From the NCBI GenBank assembly GCA_016793585.1, contig JAEUJR010000956.1, positions 1 to 10,631 on the forward strand: a DNA stretch of 10,631 nucleotides. Direction: 5' to 3'. Positions 1 to 9,928 of the stretch are shown in pieces. Under the pieces are notes generated by a model, which was not told where the DNA came from, did not search any database, and saw only the letters and a program-made list of their open reading frames with translations. Numbering within the stretch: position 1 is the first letter of the stretch; each line of letters opens with the position of its first letter. The DNA comes from Archangium sp. Lineage in GTDB: Bacteria > Myxococcota > Myxococcia > Myxococcales > Myxococcaceae. Made by a program: the position numbers and the translations under genes.

Positions 1-362
1 AGACAGCGCCCGCGCGGCTCGTACCGAACCGACGACGAGGTGCCGGCCATGAGCAACGTCGGCATCACGCTGGTCGGCTTCATCCACGACGAGAGGTGCG
101 CGATGGCGTCGTTGGCTTCGGTGACGACGGGCAGAATCTCGGCGAGGTCGACCTCGGCCTTCGGCTTCTTGAAGTCGGCCCAGCCGGCCTTGTGCCAGGT
201 CTCGGCGTTGGCGAGCACCGCGTCCCTCAGGCGGCGGAGCTTCGCGATGCGCTCGTTGGCCGTCGACGTGCGCAGCTTGAGCGCCGTGGCGCGCTGCTTC
301 TCGAAGACTTCACGAATGCGGGCGGTGTTCGGGAGGTGGCTGACAGCGGCGGCGGTAGACAT
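1..362 (-). CDS. Aldehyde dehydrogenase, class-3-like (N-terminal part, runs off left edge)
   Basis: An open frame of 120 codons reads leftward off the window edge, so the NAD(P)-binding core and catalytic Cys/Glu are not visible. The N-terminus has the layout of class 3-like and coniferyl-type aldehyde dehydrogenases. It has a helical start with FEKQRATAL (about residues 20-28), then ERIAKLRRLRDAVL (37-50), the KPKAEVDLAEILPV segment (66-79), SSWMKP (91-96) and VRYEPRG (112-118). In the family this last motif comes just before the SPWNYPF strand. The enzyme would oxidise aldehydes to acids with NAD(P)+ in the cytoplasm; the substrate cannot be told. The start is ATG at 362, chosen because AAGGAG lies 6 nt upstream and the protein begins where family members begin. 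The gene is probably transcribed on its own: the 680-aa gene upstream is co-directional but 106 bp away. The family call is fairly sure and the subclass is not. Confidence 0.85.
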   Translation of the reverse strand, partial: MSTAAAVSHLPNTARIREVFEKQRATALKLRTSTANERIAKLRRLRDAVLANAETWHKAGWADFKKPKAEVDLAEILPVVTEANDAIAHLSSWMKPTSVMPTLLMAGTSSSVRYEPRGRC

Positions 363-368
363 GGGCGA

Positions 369-374
369 CTCCTT
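369..374 (-). promoter_or_regulatory. Ribosome binding site of the aldehyde dehydrogenase gene
   Basis: AAGGAG reads on the minus strand, 6 nt before the ATG at 362. It is the only clear Shine-Dalgarno I can see in the window; the other genes have weak sites or none. It fixes the start of this gene. Confidence 0.8.
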
Positions 375-410
375 CGCGGGGCCGCCATGATGCTCTCGTC
401 GCGCGCCTTC

Positions 411-430
411 GTCACGCCGTCAGCCAGTCA
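411..430. repeat. Three GTCA repeats at 8-bp steps upstream of the aldehyde dehydrogenase gene
   Basis: GTCA occurs at 411-414, 419-422 and 427-430 (TGAC on the gene's strand), each separated by 4 bp, about 49-68 bp upstream of ATG 362. Evenly stepped short repeats in a promoter region can be regulator-binding sites. The unit is only 4 bp, so chance is a fair explanation. The rest of the 363-468 gap shows nothing else clear. Confidence 0.25.
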
Positions 431-468
431 GGGTGAACGAGCCACGCCTCATCGTGCGGCTGGCGAGC

Positions 469-2511
469 CTACGCCGGCGCATGCACCAGCACGCGCACCC
501 CGTCGGCGAACCGCACATCGGCCTTGCGGTCGCGAACGCCCACGACGGTGCCCGACCCGAAGGTGGGGTGGGTGAGGCAGTCACCGACGGCATAACGAGC
601 CTTCGGTGAGTAGGCGCGGCCGTTCGACTTCGGCGTGAAGGTCGTGTCGAGCTCGGCCGCCGGCGGGTCGAGGAAGTGAACGCGCACCTTCACGACAGCG
701 CCGTGCGCGCGCCCGACGAAGACGGGGTAGCTGCCGTCTCCGACGCCGGTGGTGGCGACCGCGCAGCGGCCGTGGTGCACGCCCTCTTCGAGCCCCTCGA
801 CGGGCCGCGGACAGCGAGCGTCGAACATGCCGGCCATGCCGCTGTCGATGCCGATGGAGCCGAGCGCTTCATCGGCGAAGGTGTCGAAGCCATCGGCGTG
901 AAGGCAGGCGAGCTCGGCGGTGCGGTCGCTGTGCGCTGCGGAGCCGGGGCGTACGAAGACGTGCCACTCGCCCGGCCGCACCTCGAGCCGCAGCGCGAGC
1001 ATGAACGGTGCGCTGGTGTGCTTCGAGTCGATGGCGCACGGGTCGCTCACCGTCACCGCGCCGTCCGTCTCGAAGGCGCCGAGGTACTCCCAGCCCTTCA
1101 CGGGCTGCGGCGGCTCGAGGGGAAAGCGGCCAGCCCGCAGCGCGGCGACGATGACCCGCGCCGAGACGCCGAGCGCGCGACCGAGCTCGGTGGCGCTGGT
1201 CGGCAGCGGCAGCGACGCCTCCACGGCCGCGAAGTGGCTGTGCGACGTGACGAGGCACTCCTGCTCGGCCGCCCTCCACTCGTCGTTCGAGGGGAGCGCG
1301 CCCGGGCGCGACCGCCGCGCCAGCAGAGCCTCGAGGAGGGGTCGAGCCTGTTCGGCGGTGAGCGCGTGGCGCCACGGCGTGCCGTGCGTGATGGAGACGG
1401 CGAGGCCGTTGAACGCGTGGCCACGCGACGAGAAGCGGCCGTGCGCGTCGAGCACGACGTCTCCCTGCGCGGTGATGAGGGGCGCCCCCAGGGGAAGGTC
1501 GCTCGCGCCCACGACGGGCTCGGGGCCTTCGGCGTCGGTGCGCCACACCGAGAGCGTCTCGCCCTCGGCGAGCGCGACCCCGGTGGGGAGCACGCCGACG
1601 AGCCGCGGCGTCGCGTCGTGCGAGAGCCGCTCGAGGCCGCCTGGCCGCCACCAGACCGCCTCATGGCCCTGGGTCGAGGTGACGACGACGCCATCGCCGA
1701 GCGGCGCGGCGCCGGTCGCGTAGCCCTCGAGGTCGAGGGTTGCCTCGAGCGCGCCACGTTCATCGAGGAGCCAGGCCTGCTGCACGCTCCAGCTGCGGGC
1801 GAGCACGCGTGTGCCGACGATGAGGGGCTCGGCGAGCTCCTCGTCACACGTCCACCTCCATGCCGCGCCGTCGGGCGTGAGGCACGCGACCCCCGCCGCG
1901 CCACTCGCGAGCACGGCGTCGCCCCATGGCTGCAGCAGGCTCGCGCCCACGCCGACCCGCGCCACCTCACGGAGCGCACCGTCGTAGAAGATGACGCCCT
2001 CCTCGTCGGAGCCGAGCGCGAGGTGCGCACCACACGCCGCCACCATCGTCGCGCCTGGGAGCGTTTCGACGGTGCCGTCAGGCGAGATGAGCTCGGTCTT
2101 CTCCCAATCGGCGAAGACGACGCGGTCGCGCCACACGGCCACCTTCGCCAGCACCGTCTTCCGCGCGAGCACGACGCGCTCGCCGCGGCGGTCGAGGAGC
2201 GTGTGCCGCTGCGACCACGCGACGAAGCCGTCGCCGAGCGGCGCGAAGCTCGACCAGTACGCCTCGGTGCCGACCGTCACCGGAACGCCGTCGACGAAGA
2301 GTTCGCCGAAGCTCGTCGAGCCCGTGAGCCGTCGGCCATCGGCGAGCACCACGAGCGAGCTGCCGTGCCCGTTGGGCAGCGGCGTCGAGCTGCGCGGCTC
2401 CAGACCTTGGCCCAGCGTCTCGAGGCGCGATGACGTGAGCACCAGCAGCTCGTCACCAGCGGGCACGACGTCGAGCACGGCGTGAGCGAATCGCACCACG
2501 AAAGGCCGCAT
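469..2511 (-). CDS. Multidomain protein of unknown function: propeller-like, HTH-like, DUF4241-like and tudor-like parts
   Basis: This is a 680-aa protein with no signal peptide or membrane segment, so probably cytoplasmic. Residues 1-370 look like a degenerate beta-propeller: about eight strand-turn units such as PLGDGFVAWS (91-100) and PLGDGVVVTS (270-279), rich in Gly, Asp and Trp. Residues 437-463 (TSATELGRALGVSARVI and on) resemble a helix-turn-helix. Residues 475-618 resemble DUF4241: VTVSDPCAID (486-495), then GSIGIDSGMAGMFDA (551-565) and GVGDGSYPVFVGR (589-601). The tail (640-677) has YAVGDCLTHPTFGSGTVVGV followed by VRFADGVRVLVH, like the small SH3/tudor-type 'GDxxxHPxFGxGxV' domain at the end of PcrA/UvrD helicases and in many myxobacterial proteins. 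Start ATG 2511 has no evident Shine-Dalgarno. The frame stays open upstream to the previous gene but offers no better start. The lipoprotein gene ends 68 bp upstream on the same strand, so co-transcription is possible. The domain calls are pattern recognition only; the overall function is unknown. Confidence 0.8.
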   Translation of the reverse strand: MRPFVVRFAHAVLDVVPAGDELLVLTSSRLETLGQGLEPRSSTPLPNGHGSSLVVLADGRRLTGSTSFGELFVDGVPVTVGTEAYWSSFAPLGDGFVAWSQRHTLLDRRGERVVLARKTVLAKVAVWRDRVVFADWEKTELISPDGTVETLPGATMVAACGAHLALGSDEEGVIFYDGALREVARVGVGASLLQPWGDAVLASGAAGVACLTPDGAAWRWTCDEELAEPLIVGTRVLARSWSVQQAWLLDERGALEATLDLEGYATGAAPLGDGVVVTSTQGHEAVWWRPGGLERLSHDATPRLVGVLPTGVALAEGETLSVWRTDAEGPEPVVGASDLPLGAPLITAQGDVVLDAHGRFSSRGHAFNGLAVSITHGTPWRHALTAEQARPLLEALLARRSRPGALPSNDEWRAAEQECLVTSHSHFAAVEASLPLPTSATELGRALGVSARVIVAALRAGRFPLEPPQPVKGWEYLGAFETDGAVTVSDPCAIDSKHTSAPFMLALRLEVRPGEWHVFVRPGSAAHSDRTAELACLHADGFDTFADEALGSIGIDSGMAGMFDARCPRPVEGLEEGVHHGRCAVATTGVGDGSYPVFVGRAHGAVVKVRVHFLDPPAAELDTTFTPKSNGRAYSPKARYAVGDCLTHPTFGSGTVVGVRDRKADVRFADGVRVLVHAPA

Positions 2512-2530
2512 GGAGCGTTCGTAGCAGAGC

Positions 2531-2581
2531 GGCGTCGTCGCGACGCAAGGCTCGCTCGAGCCGCTTCGACGAGGCGTCGTC
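2531..2581 (-). repeat. Short repeats and two small hairpins between the lipoprotein gene and the 680-aa gene
   Basis: The 68-bp gap holds a 9-bp direct repeat, GACGACGCC on the minus strand, at 2573-2581 and 2531-2539; the first copy overlaps the TGA of the lipoprotein gene. It also holds two compact inverted repeats: GCGTCG/CGACGC at 2532-2546 (3-nt loop) and GGCTCG/CGAGCC at 2549-2562 (2-nt spacer). No T-run follows, so this is not a standard intrinsic terminator. In DNA this GC-rich, short palindromes also arise by chance. Confidence 0.3.
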
Positions 2582-3554
2582 AGTTGGTGCTGACGAAGAG
2601 CTCACTGTTGCCGCTCTGCGCCGACAGCGCGCCACACCGCAGGGCGACGCGGCCATCGTCGCGTGCGCGAATGTCGCAGGCCGAGACCGTGTCGAGCCCA
2701 CCGAGGTCGCTCCACTGGGTGGCACCGCGGCCGAGCCGGTACAGCTTGTTCCCGAAGTCCTCCTTGCTCTGGCAATAGACGGCGCCTCGCCCGCTCACGG
2801 CGCACGAGATTTGCCCGTCGGGGTGCGCCTGCGCGAAGGGCGGCAAGGCGCGCCAGGTGGTGCCCTCCAGCAGGAAGACCGTCGTGACGTCACGGTCGGG
2901 CAGAATGATGGCGACGTAGACACCGCCGGTCTCGTCGAAGCCGATGAGGCGCATGCGGCGGGAACAGCTGGAGTCGTTCGGGCACCCGGTGGTTCCGAGC
3001 AGCGGCGTTCGTTTGCCACCCGCGAGCAGCCACAGCTCGCTGCCCGTTGCCACGTTGACGGCGAACACCCTTCCATCTGGAGCAACCGTCGGCACCTCGC
3101 CCGAGTCGAGCGTGACGATGGGCTCCTGCACGCCGTCTTTCAGGCGGCTGAGCGCTCCGTCTCGCGCGCGGGTCACCATGGCGCCGGAGGCGTCGACGGC
3201 GACGAGCTCGCTGAGGGCCGCAACCTGCTGCAGCTCTTCCCACGTTCCGCTGCGAGCCACGAAGACGCGCCCCATCGCTCTCGAGAACGGCCGGCCGGTC
3301 GAGCTTCCGCCCAGGTCGCCGCCGAGCAGACTCGGAACGAACGGCCACGGACGCGTCGGGTCGTCGGTGGCCTGCGCGATGCCCGCCTGCGAACCGGCCT
3401 TGTTGCCGCCGACGTTCGCGAGGAAGCGGCCATCAGCGGTGACGGTGATGTCGAGCGCTCCGGGCGCGACCGACACCCACGTCTTCTTCGCGTTCTCTGG
3501 GTCGCAGCCCAGCAACACCCAACACGTCGCCAGCAGAACGCCAACCTCTCTCAT
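2580..3554 (-). CDS. Predicted lipoprotein with propeller-like body
   Basis: This is a 324-aa exported protein. Residues 1-17 form a short signal peptide: a charged start (MRE), a hydrophobic stretch, and the lipobox LLGC with Cys17 as the lipidation site. Asp18 follows; in E. coli an Asp at +2 keeps lipoproteins in the inner membrane, but the rule may differ here. The mature part repeats strand-turn units with propeller flavour: LDITVTADGRFLANV (34-48), VPTVAPDGRVFAVNVATG (154-171), RLIGFDETGGVYVA (202-215). Six mature cysteines fall into three near pairs (191/197, 251/261, 293/307), fitting disulfides outside the cytoplasm. The frame is open upstream to an ATG at 3629, but ATG 3554 is preferred: it puts the signal peptide at the N-terminus and leaves the 3576-3608 hairpin untranslated. 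A GTG at 3566 is possible. No clear Shine-Dalgarno is seen. No enzyme motif is visible and its role is unknown; the divergent neighbour is the kinase gene. Confidence 0.8.
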   Translation of the reverse strand: MREVGVLLATCWVLLGCDPENAKKTWVSVAPGALDITVTADGRFLANVGGNKAGSQAGIAQATDDPTRPWPFVPSLLGGDLGGSSTGRPFSRAMGRVFVARSGTWEELQQVAALSELVAVDASGAMVTRARDGALSRLKDGVQEPIVTLDSGEVPTVAPDGRVFAVNVATGSELWLLAGGKRTPLLGTTGCPNDSSCSRRMRLIGFDETGGVYVAIILPDRDVTTVFLLEGTTWRALPPFAQAHPDGQISCAVSGRGAVYCQSKEDFGNKLYRLGRGATQWSDLGGLDTVSACDIRARDDGRVALRCGALSAQSGNSELFVSTN

Positions 3555-3575
3555 GGAGGCCGACACGATAGCCGG

Positions 3576-3608
3576 GCGGCGCGCCTCGTCGTGATACGAG
3601 AGCGCCGC
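3576..3608 (-). promoter_or_regulatory. 12-bp hairpin in the leader of the lipoprotein gene
   Basis: The arms are GCGGCGC (3576-3582) with GCGCCGC (3602-3608), and CTCGT (3585-3589) with ACGAG (3596-3600). They are separated by a small internal bulge (GC against A), with a 6-nt loop at 3590-3595. It lies 21 bp upstream of the preferred ATG at 3554. It could be an RNA leader structure or an operator-like inverted repeat; no T-run on either side supports a terminator. The pairing is read directly from the sequence, and any role is inferred. Confidence 0.4.
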
Positions 3609-3814
3609 TATTCTGCCGCGAGCTCGCACCGTGGCGTTTCAGGACAAGACCGTCACTGAAAGCGGAGCGCGTCGCGCGGGCTCAGCGCTCGGTCGCACGA
3701 GAGGTCGCGCCACCCAAGCAGCTGCAGCGTCACGCCGCGCTGCCTGTGCTTCCTGCCTTCCTCGTCCTCGCGTGAGCGTACTGTCGGCTCGTCCACGCGT
3801 GGTACCTTGACGCG
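3609..3814. other. Remainder of the divergent intergenic region between lipoprotein and kinase genes
   Basis: This stretch must hold the promoters of both divergent units, but I cannot assign a sigma-70 -35/-10 pair with acceptable spacing on either strand. A loose inverted repeat, GAGCGC/GCGCTC (3665-3670 and 3685-3690), is present. CAGAAT on the minus strand (about 3611-3616) resembles a -10 element for the lipoprotein gene but has no partner -35. No RNA gene or convincing small protein is seen. Confidence 0.5.
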
Positions 3815-6789
<2,975 letters not shown>

Positions 6790-6793
<4 letters not shown>

Positions 6794-7170
6794 CTCGACG
6801 CGAGGCCATCGCACGGCTGAGGCGCAAGCCTCCTGTTCCACCAGAGGAGCGCGAGCGCTTCGTCGGCGTCACCAACGCGTACCTGGAGCATCGCCTTGCG
6901 TTGCTTGGGCTCCACGAATCGGTCGAGGGCACGCCTGAACTGCTGAAGCCCTGCCCGTGTTGCGAACTGCGCACCCTCGACGGCGAGGCCTACGACATCT
7001 GCCGTGTCTGCTTCTGGGAGGACGACGGCACGGGCGAGCTCGACGTGATCAGCGACTGCAATCACTGCTCACTCCGCGAGGCACGTCAGACCTTCGAGCG
7101 CGTGGGCGCCGTCCGTGAAGACCTGGTGGTGCACGTTCTCCGCGATGGCCGCGAGCGATACGCGCGCTAG
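6790..7170 (+). CDS. CPCC-family cysteine-rich small protein
   Basis: This 126-aa protein is likely a zinc-binding cytoplasmic protein. The hallmark CPCC is at 55-58, then CRVCFWEDD (71-79) and SLREARQTF (94-102). This is the order seen in the Cys-rich CPCC family (Pfam Cys_rich_CPCC): CPCC, then CxxCxWED, then N/S-L-x-E-A. Four cysteines from the two knuckles could bind one metal. Unusual here is an extra pair, C90 and C93 with His92 between (DCNHC), where relatives as I recall them lack cysteines. The N-terminal 50 residues are basic and helical and outside the conserved core. The frame is open further upstream to 6619, but that part overlaps the kinase gene out of frame; ATG 6790 fits the coupling. 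It sits between the kinase and the TIGR02996-type gene. The family has no established biochemical function; regulation of, or by, the kinase is only inferred from position. Confidence 0.85.
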
Positions 7171-7179
7171 AAGCCGTGC

Positions 7180-9180
7180 ATGGCTCACGCGGCGCTCGAA
7201 CGTGCGGCGAAAGCGAAGGACCCAAAGAAGCAACTGACCGAGCTGCTCATCGCCTGGCGCGCGTTGCGACATCCCCGAATCGCAGAGCTGATCGATCGCC
7301 TCGATGCGCAGCTAATCAAGACCGCCGGCAAGATCACGGCGAAGTCGGTTCCCGCGCGGGCCGAGGCGTTGATCAAAGCCGCGACGACGAAAGATCCGCT
7401 CCAACTCGGGCGCGTGCTGGCGAGCGACTGGCCCAAATCGTGGCAGGCCGAGCTGCCGGTGCTGAAGGCCGTGTGCGAAGCGCCCGATGATCCGCGTGTC
7501 GCGAAGAAGCTCGCTGCCCTCGTCGATCTCGCGGCCCACCAGTCACGAGGCGCGAGCGGCTTCTGGAACGTCACCTTCCGGCGGCTGAACGAACTCGGCG
7601 ACGTGCGGCAGCTGCCGATTCTCGAAGCGCAGCTCGGTCGCTCGAAGAGCAGCTATTACCGGGAGCGTTCACAAGAGCGCGAAGAGCACTGCGTCGAGGT
7701 GCATCGCGCGCTGAAGATTGCCGAGCTCAGCAACGCCGATGCGAAGCTGCTCGACGTGCTCGAAGCGCCGTTCGCTGGTCAGTCGAGCACTGAGAAGACC
7801 CGCAAGCGCTCGGGCAAGGAGCTGCTCGAGCTCGTGTGGGCCAACCCGACCGACTCCGGCGTGCGTGCGGTGTACGGAGACTGGCTCGTCGAACAGGGCG
7901 ACCCGCGGGGAGAGCTCATCGCGTTGCAGCTCGCTCCGCCCACCGAGAAGTCACCGCGACGAATTCAGCTGCTCATCGAGAAACACTGGAAGCAGTGGCT
8001 CGGTCCCCTGGCGGACTGGTTCAGGGTCGCGCCGCGCTTCGAGCTGGGCTTTCCCGTCACCGGCACCGTCGGTGAGCCCTCACACGATGACGGACGAGAG
8101 CGACTCGTGCCGTTGCTCGAACGTCCGGAGTGGTCGACGTTTCGCGAGCTCGCGATGCCGTGGGACCTCGTGCCGCCCGCCGAGGTCGTCACCCTGCCGC
8201 GCTTCAAGGCGCTCATCGGGCTTCACCAACTGGAGCCCCAGTTCATCCCCGCGCTTGCAGCCAGGAAGCCGGCCGTGACGACGCTCGCGTTCAGCTTCGG
8301 CAAAGACGGCGCGGTGCTTCCACAGAAGACGTGGGACGCGTTCGCGCACCTCGAGCGCATCGACTGCTCACCACAGACCCTCGGCGCGGTGCTCTCCGGC
8401 TTCGGCAAGCGCCCACTGAAGACGCTCGAGTTGGACCTCTCGGGAGGCTGGCTCCAGGAGCCCATTGCCGCCTGGTGGCCGAAGCTCGATGCAGCGCCCA
8501 TCGAGAGCGTCGAGCTGCGTGTCTACGAGACGCACGTTCGTGTGACGCGTGCCGGGGCTGGCTTCACCCGAGCCCACATCGTCGAGCCCGCTCGCCTCGA
8601 GCGCCTCGTGCTCGCCTTCCCTCCCGCGATGACACACCTGACGCGAGAGCCCGGCCCGAGGCTCGACGCTCCGAAATCAGCCATCGAGCACTTCGAGACG
8701 CAGCTCGCTCGCTACACGAAGCTCGAAGTGCGCGAGGTGCCGTTCGTCCTCGAGGCGCCACACGCGCACGTGAGCATCGAAGGCGGCGCGTACGAAGACG
8801 AAGCGATTCCGAAGTTGTGGGAGCTGTGCGGTGACCACCTCGGCGTCACCTTCGACCGCGTGCAGATTGGTTACAGCGGCAACGCGCGGCCGCTCGGAGA
8901 TGACCCGAAGGCGATGCTCGCGAAGACGGCTCGCAGTCGTCGCGACAGCTGGCTCTATCTCGAGAAGGTGAACGCCGAGGCGAGACTGGGCATTTCACGA
9001 ACAGCCCTTCAGGCAACGTTTCCGGTGACGCGCCCAGAGTCGGTCTTCGAGTGGATTCTCGCGGCGCTCGTGTTCGGAGGCACCACCGTCAACATCGGCA
9101 AGCAGCGCTTCGACACGACCGCGTTCGAGGCGAAGACGCTGAAGCAGCAGAAGGCTCAGGTACTGAAGGCGCTCGGCTGA
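7180..9180 (+). CDS. TIGR02996-type repeat-companion domain protein with degenerate LRR-like C-terminal part
   Basis: This 666-aa protein has no signal peptide or membrane helix, so probably cytoplasmic. Residues 1-195 are helical, alanine- and lysine-rich, and look like an ARM/HEAT-type scaffold. Residues 213-252 match the TIGR02996 repeat-companion segment: ELLELVWANPTDSGVRAVYG, then DWLVEQGD and RGELIALQL. In Myxococcota and Planctomycetes this segment usually stands before leucine-rich repeats. The following part (about 310-490) has scattered repeat-like lines such as LKTLELDLSGGWL and IESVELRV, consistent with worn-down LRRs. The last 100 residues match nothing I know. ATG 7180 lies 9 bp after the CPCC stop and the preceding AGAAG is a weak Shine-Dalgarno at best, so it probably reads through from the kinase operon. 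No catalytic motif is visible; a protein-binding role is inferred. Confidence 0.8.
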   Translation: MAHAALERAAKAKDPKKQLTELLIAWRALRHPRIAELIDRLDAQLIKTAGKITAKSVPARAEALIKAATTKDPLQLGRVLASDWPKSWQAELPVLKAVCEAPDDPRVAKKLAALVDLAAHQSRGASGFWNVTFRRLNELGDVRQLPILEAQLGRSKSSYYRERSQEREEHCVEVHRALKIAELSNADAKLLDVLEAPFAGQSSTEKTRKRSGKELLELVWANPTDSGVRAVYGDWLVEQGDPRGELIALQLAPPTEKSPRRIQLLIEKHWKQWLGPLADWFRVAPRFELGFPVTGTVGEPSHDDGRERLVPLLERPEWSTFRELAMPWDLVPPAEVVTLPRFKALIGLHQLEPQFIPALAARKPAVTTLAFSFGKDGAVLPQKTWDAFAHLERIDCSPQTLGAVLSGFGKRPLKTLELDLSGGWLQEPIAAWWPKLDAAPIESVELRVYETHVRVTRAGAGFTRAHIVEPARLERLVLAFPPAMTHLTREPGPRLDAPKSAIEHFETQLARYTKLEVREVPFVLEAPHAHVSIEGGAYEDEAIPKLWELCGDHLGVTFDRVQIGYSGNARPLGDDPKAMLAKTARSRRDSWLYLEKVNAEARLGISRTALQATFPVTRPESVFEWILAALVFGGTTVNIGKQRFDTTAFEAKTLKQQKAQVLKALG

Positions 9181-9185
9181 TCAGC
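9176..9185. repeat. 10-bp perfect palindrome between convergent stop codons
   Basis: GCTGATCAGC reads the same on both strands. It covers the TGA of the 666-aa gene (9178-9180) and reaches the base before the queE stop (9186-9188). It is too short, and lacks the T-run, for an intrinsic terminator. Confidence 0.5.
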
Positions 9186-9890
9186 TCACACGCCCCGCGC
9201 GTTCGGTTCCCACAGGTACTTGTGCTGCTGCAGCTGGAACCGCACGGGCAACCGGTCGGCGATGATCCACTCCGCGAGCTTCACGGGTTCGAGTGAGGTG
9301 AACACCGTCGAGAAGAGCAGCCCGAATGGCTTCGCATCGAGCTTGTGCTTGCGAATCATCTCGACGCTGAAGTCGTAGTCTTCACGGGAACCGATGACGA
9401 ACTTGAGCTCGTCGCGCTCGTTCATCGAGTCGAAGTTGCGCAGGTCGTTGCGGTCGTGCTCCTTCGACGATGGGGTCTTGAGGTCGACGATCTTGTGCAC
9501 GGCCTTCGGCACCAGCCTCACGTCGATGGCGCCGCTGGTCTCGAGCAGCACGATGAGGCCGGCGTCGAGGAACGACTCCATCAACGGGTACACGCCCGGC
9601 TGGAGCAACGGCTCTCCGCCCGTCACCTCGACCATCGGCGACTTCTGCGCGAGCACCTGCTTGAGCACCTCGGCGTTCGACATGCGCTCGCCGCCCTTGA
9701 ACGAAAACTCGCTGTCACACCACGAGCAGCGCAGGTGACAGCCCGTGAGGCGCACGAAGGTGCACAGCTTGCCCTGGTGCGACGACTCTCCCTGCAGCGA
9801 GAGGTAGATCTCCTTCACCACGACGCTGTCAGCGGTGGCGACTCGGCGGGGTTCGACTCGGGGGCGTGCGGCGAGCATCAGGGCCCACAT
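9186..9890 (-). CDS. queE: 7-carboxy-7-deazaguanine synthase (QueE), radical SAM enzyme
   Basis: QueE converts 6-carboxy-5,6,7,8-tetrahydropterin to 7-carboxy-7-deazaguanine with SAM and a [4Fe-4S] cluster, in the pathway to preQ0/queuosine. The 234-aa frame shows EIYLSLQGESSHQG (27-40), substrate-binding in the family, the cluster motif CxxxCxxC (C51, C55, C58), the SAM motif GGEP (91-94), ETSG (117-120), DLKTP (136-140), KFVI (163-166) and the ending HKYLWEPNARGV, all in the usual order. Length is normal. The start is uncertain: ATG 9890 gives about 20 extra residues before the conserved core, ATG 9878 is in frame, and GTG 9821 or 9818 would start right at VKEIYLSLQGES. None has a clear Shine-Dalgarno. 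The GH13 gene lies 38 bp upstream on the same strand, so co-transcription is possible. No other queuosine gene (queC, queD, queF) is in the window. Confidence 0.93.
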   Translation of the reverse strand: MWALMLAARPRVEPRRVATADSVVVKEIYLSLQGESSHQGKLCTFVRLTGCHLRCSWCDSEFSFKGGERMSNAEVLKQVLAQKSPMVEVTGGEPLLQPGVYPLMESFLDAGLIVLLETSGAIDVRLVPKAVHKIVDLKTPSSKEHDRNDLRNFDSMNERDELKFVIGSREDYDFSVEMIRKHKLDAKPFGLLFSTVFTSLEPVKLAEWIIADRLPVRFQLQQHKYLWEPNARGV

Positions 9891-9928
9891 GCCACGGAAT
9901 GCGCCCGTTCAACCAGACTCCACCGCTC

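Noticed and set aside
676..2433. 585-codon open frame on the plus strand, opposite the 680-aa gene
   Set aside because: Its translation is a low-complexity mix of Arg, Ala, Glu, Val and His without motifs, as expected for the antisense of a GC-rich gene. The minus-strand frame has recognisable domains.
3555..3629. ATG 3629 as start of the lipoprotein gene (349 aa)
   Set aside because: It would add 25 non-hydrophobic residues before an otherwise ideal lipoprotein signal peptide, and would run through the hairpin at 3576-3608.
3631..3810. 59-codon GTG-started frame ending 4 bp before the kinase start, possible leader peptide
   Set aside because: No Shine-Dalgarno, and a composition of Arg, Ala and Ser that looks random; no support for translation.
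3807..3812. TTGACG resembling a -35 element before the kinase gene
   Set aside because: It ends 2 bp before the GTG start and has no room for a -10 and a transcription start.
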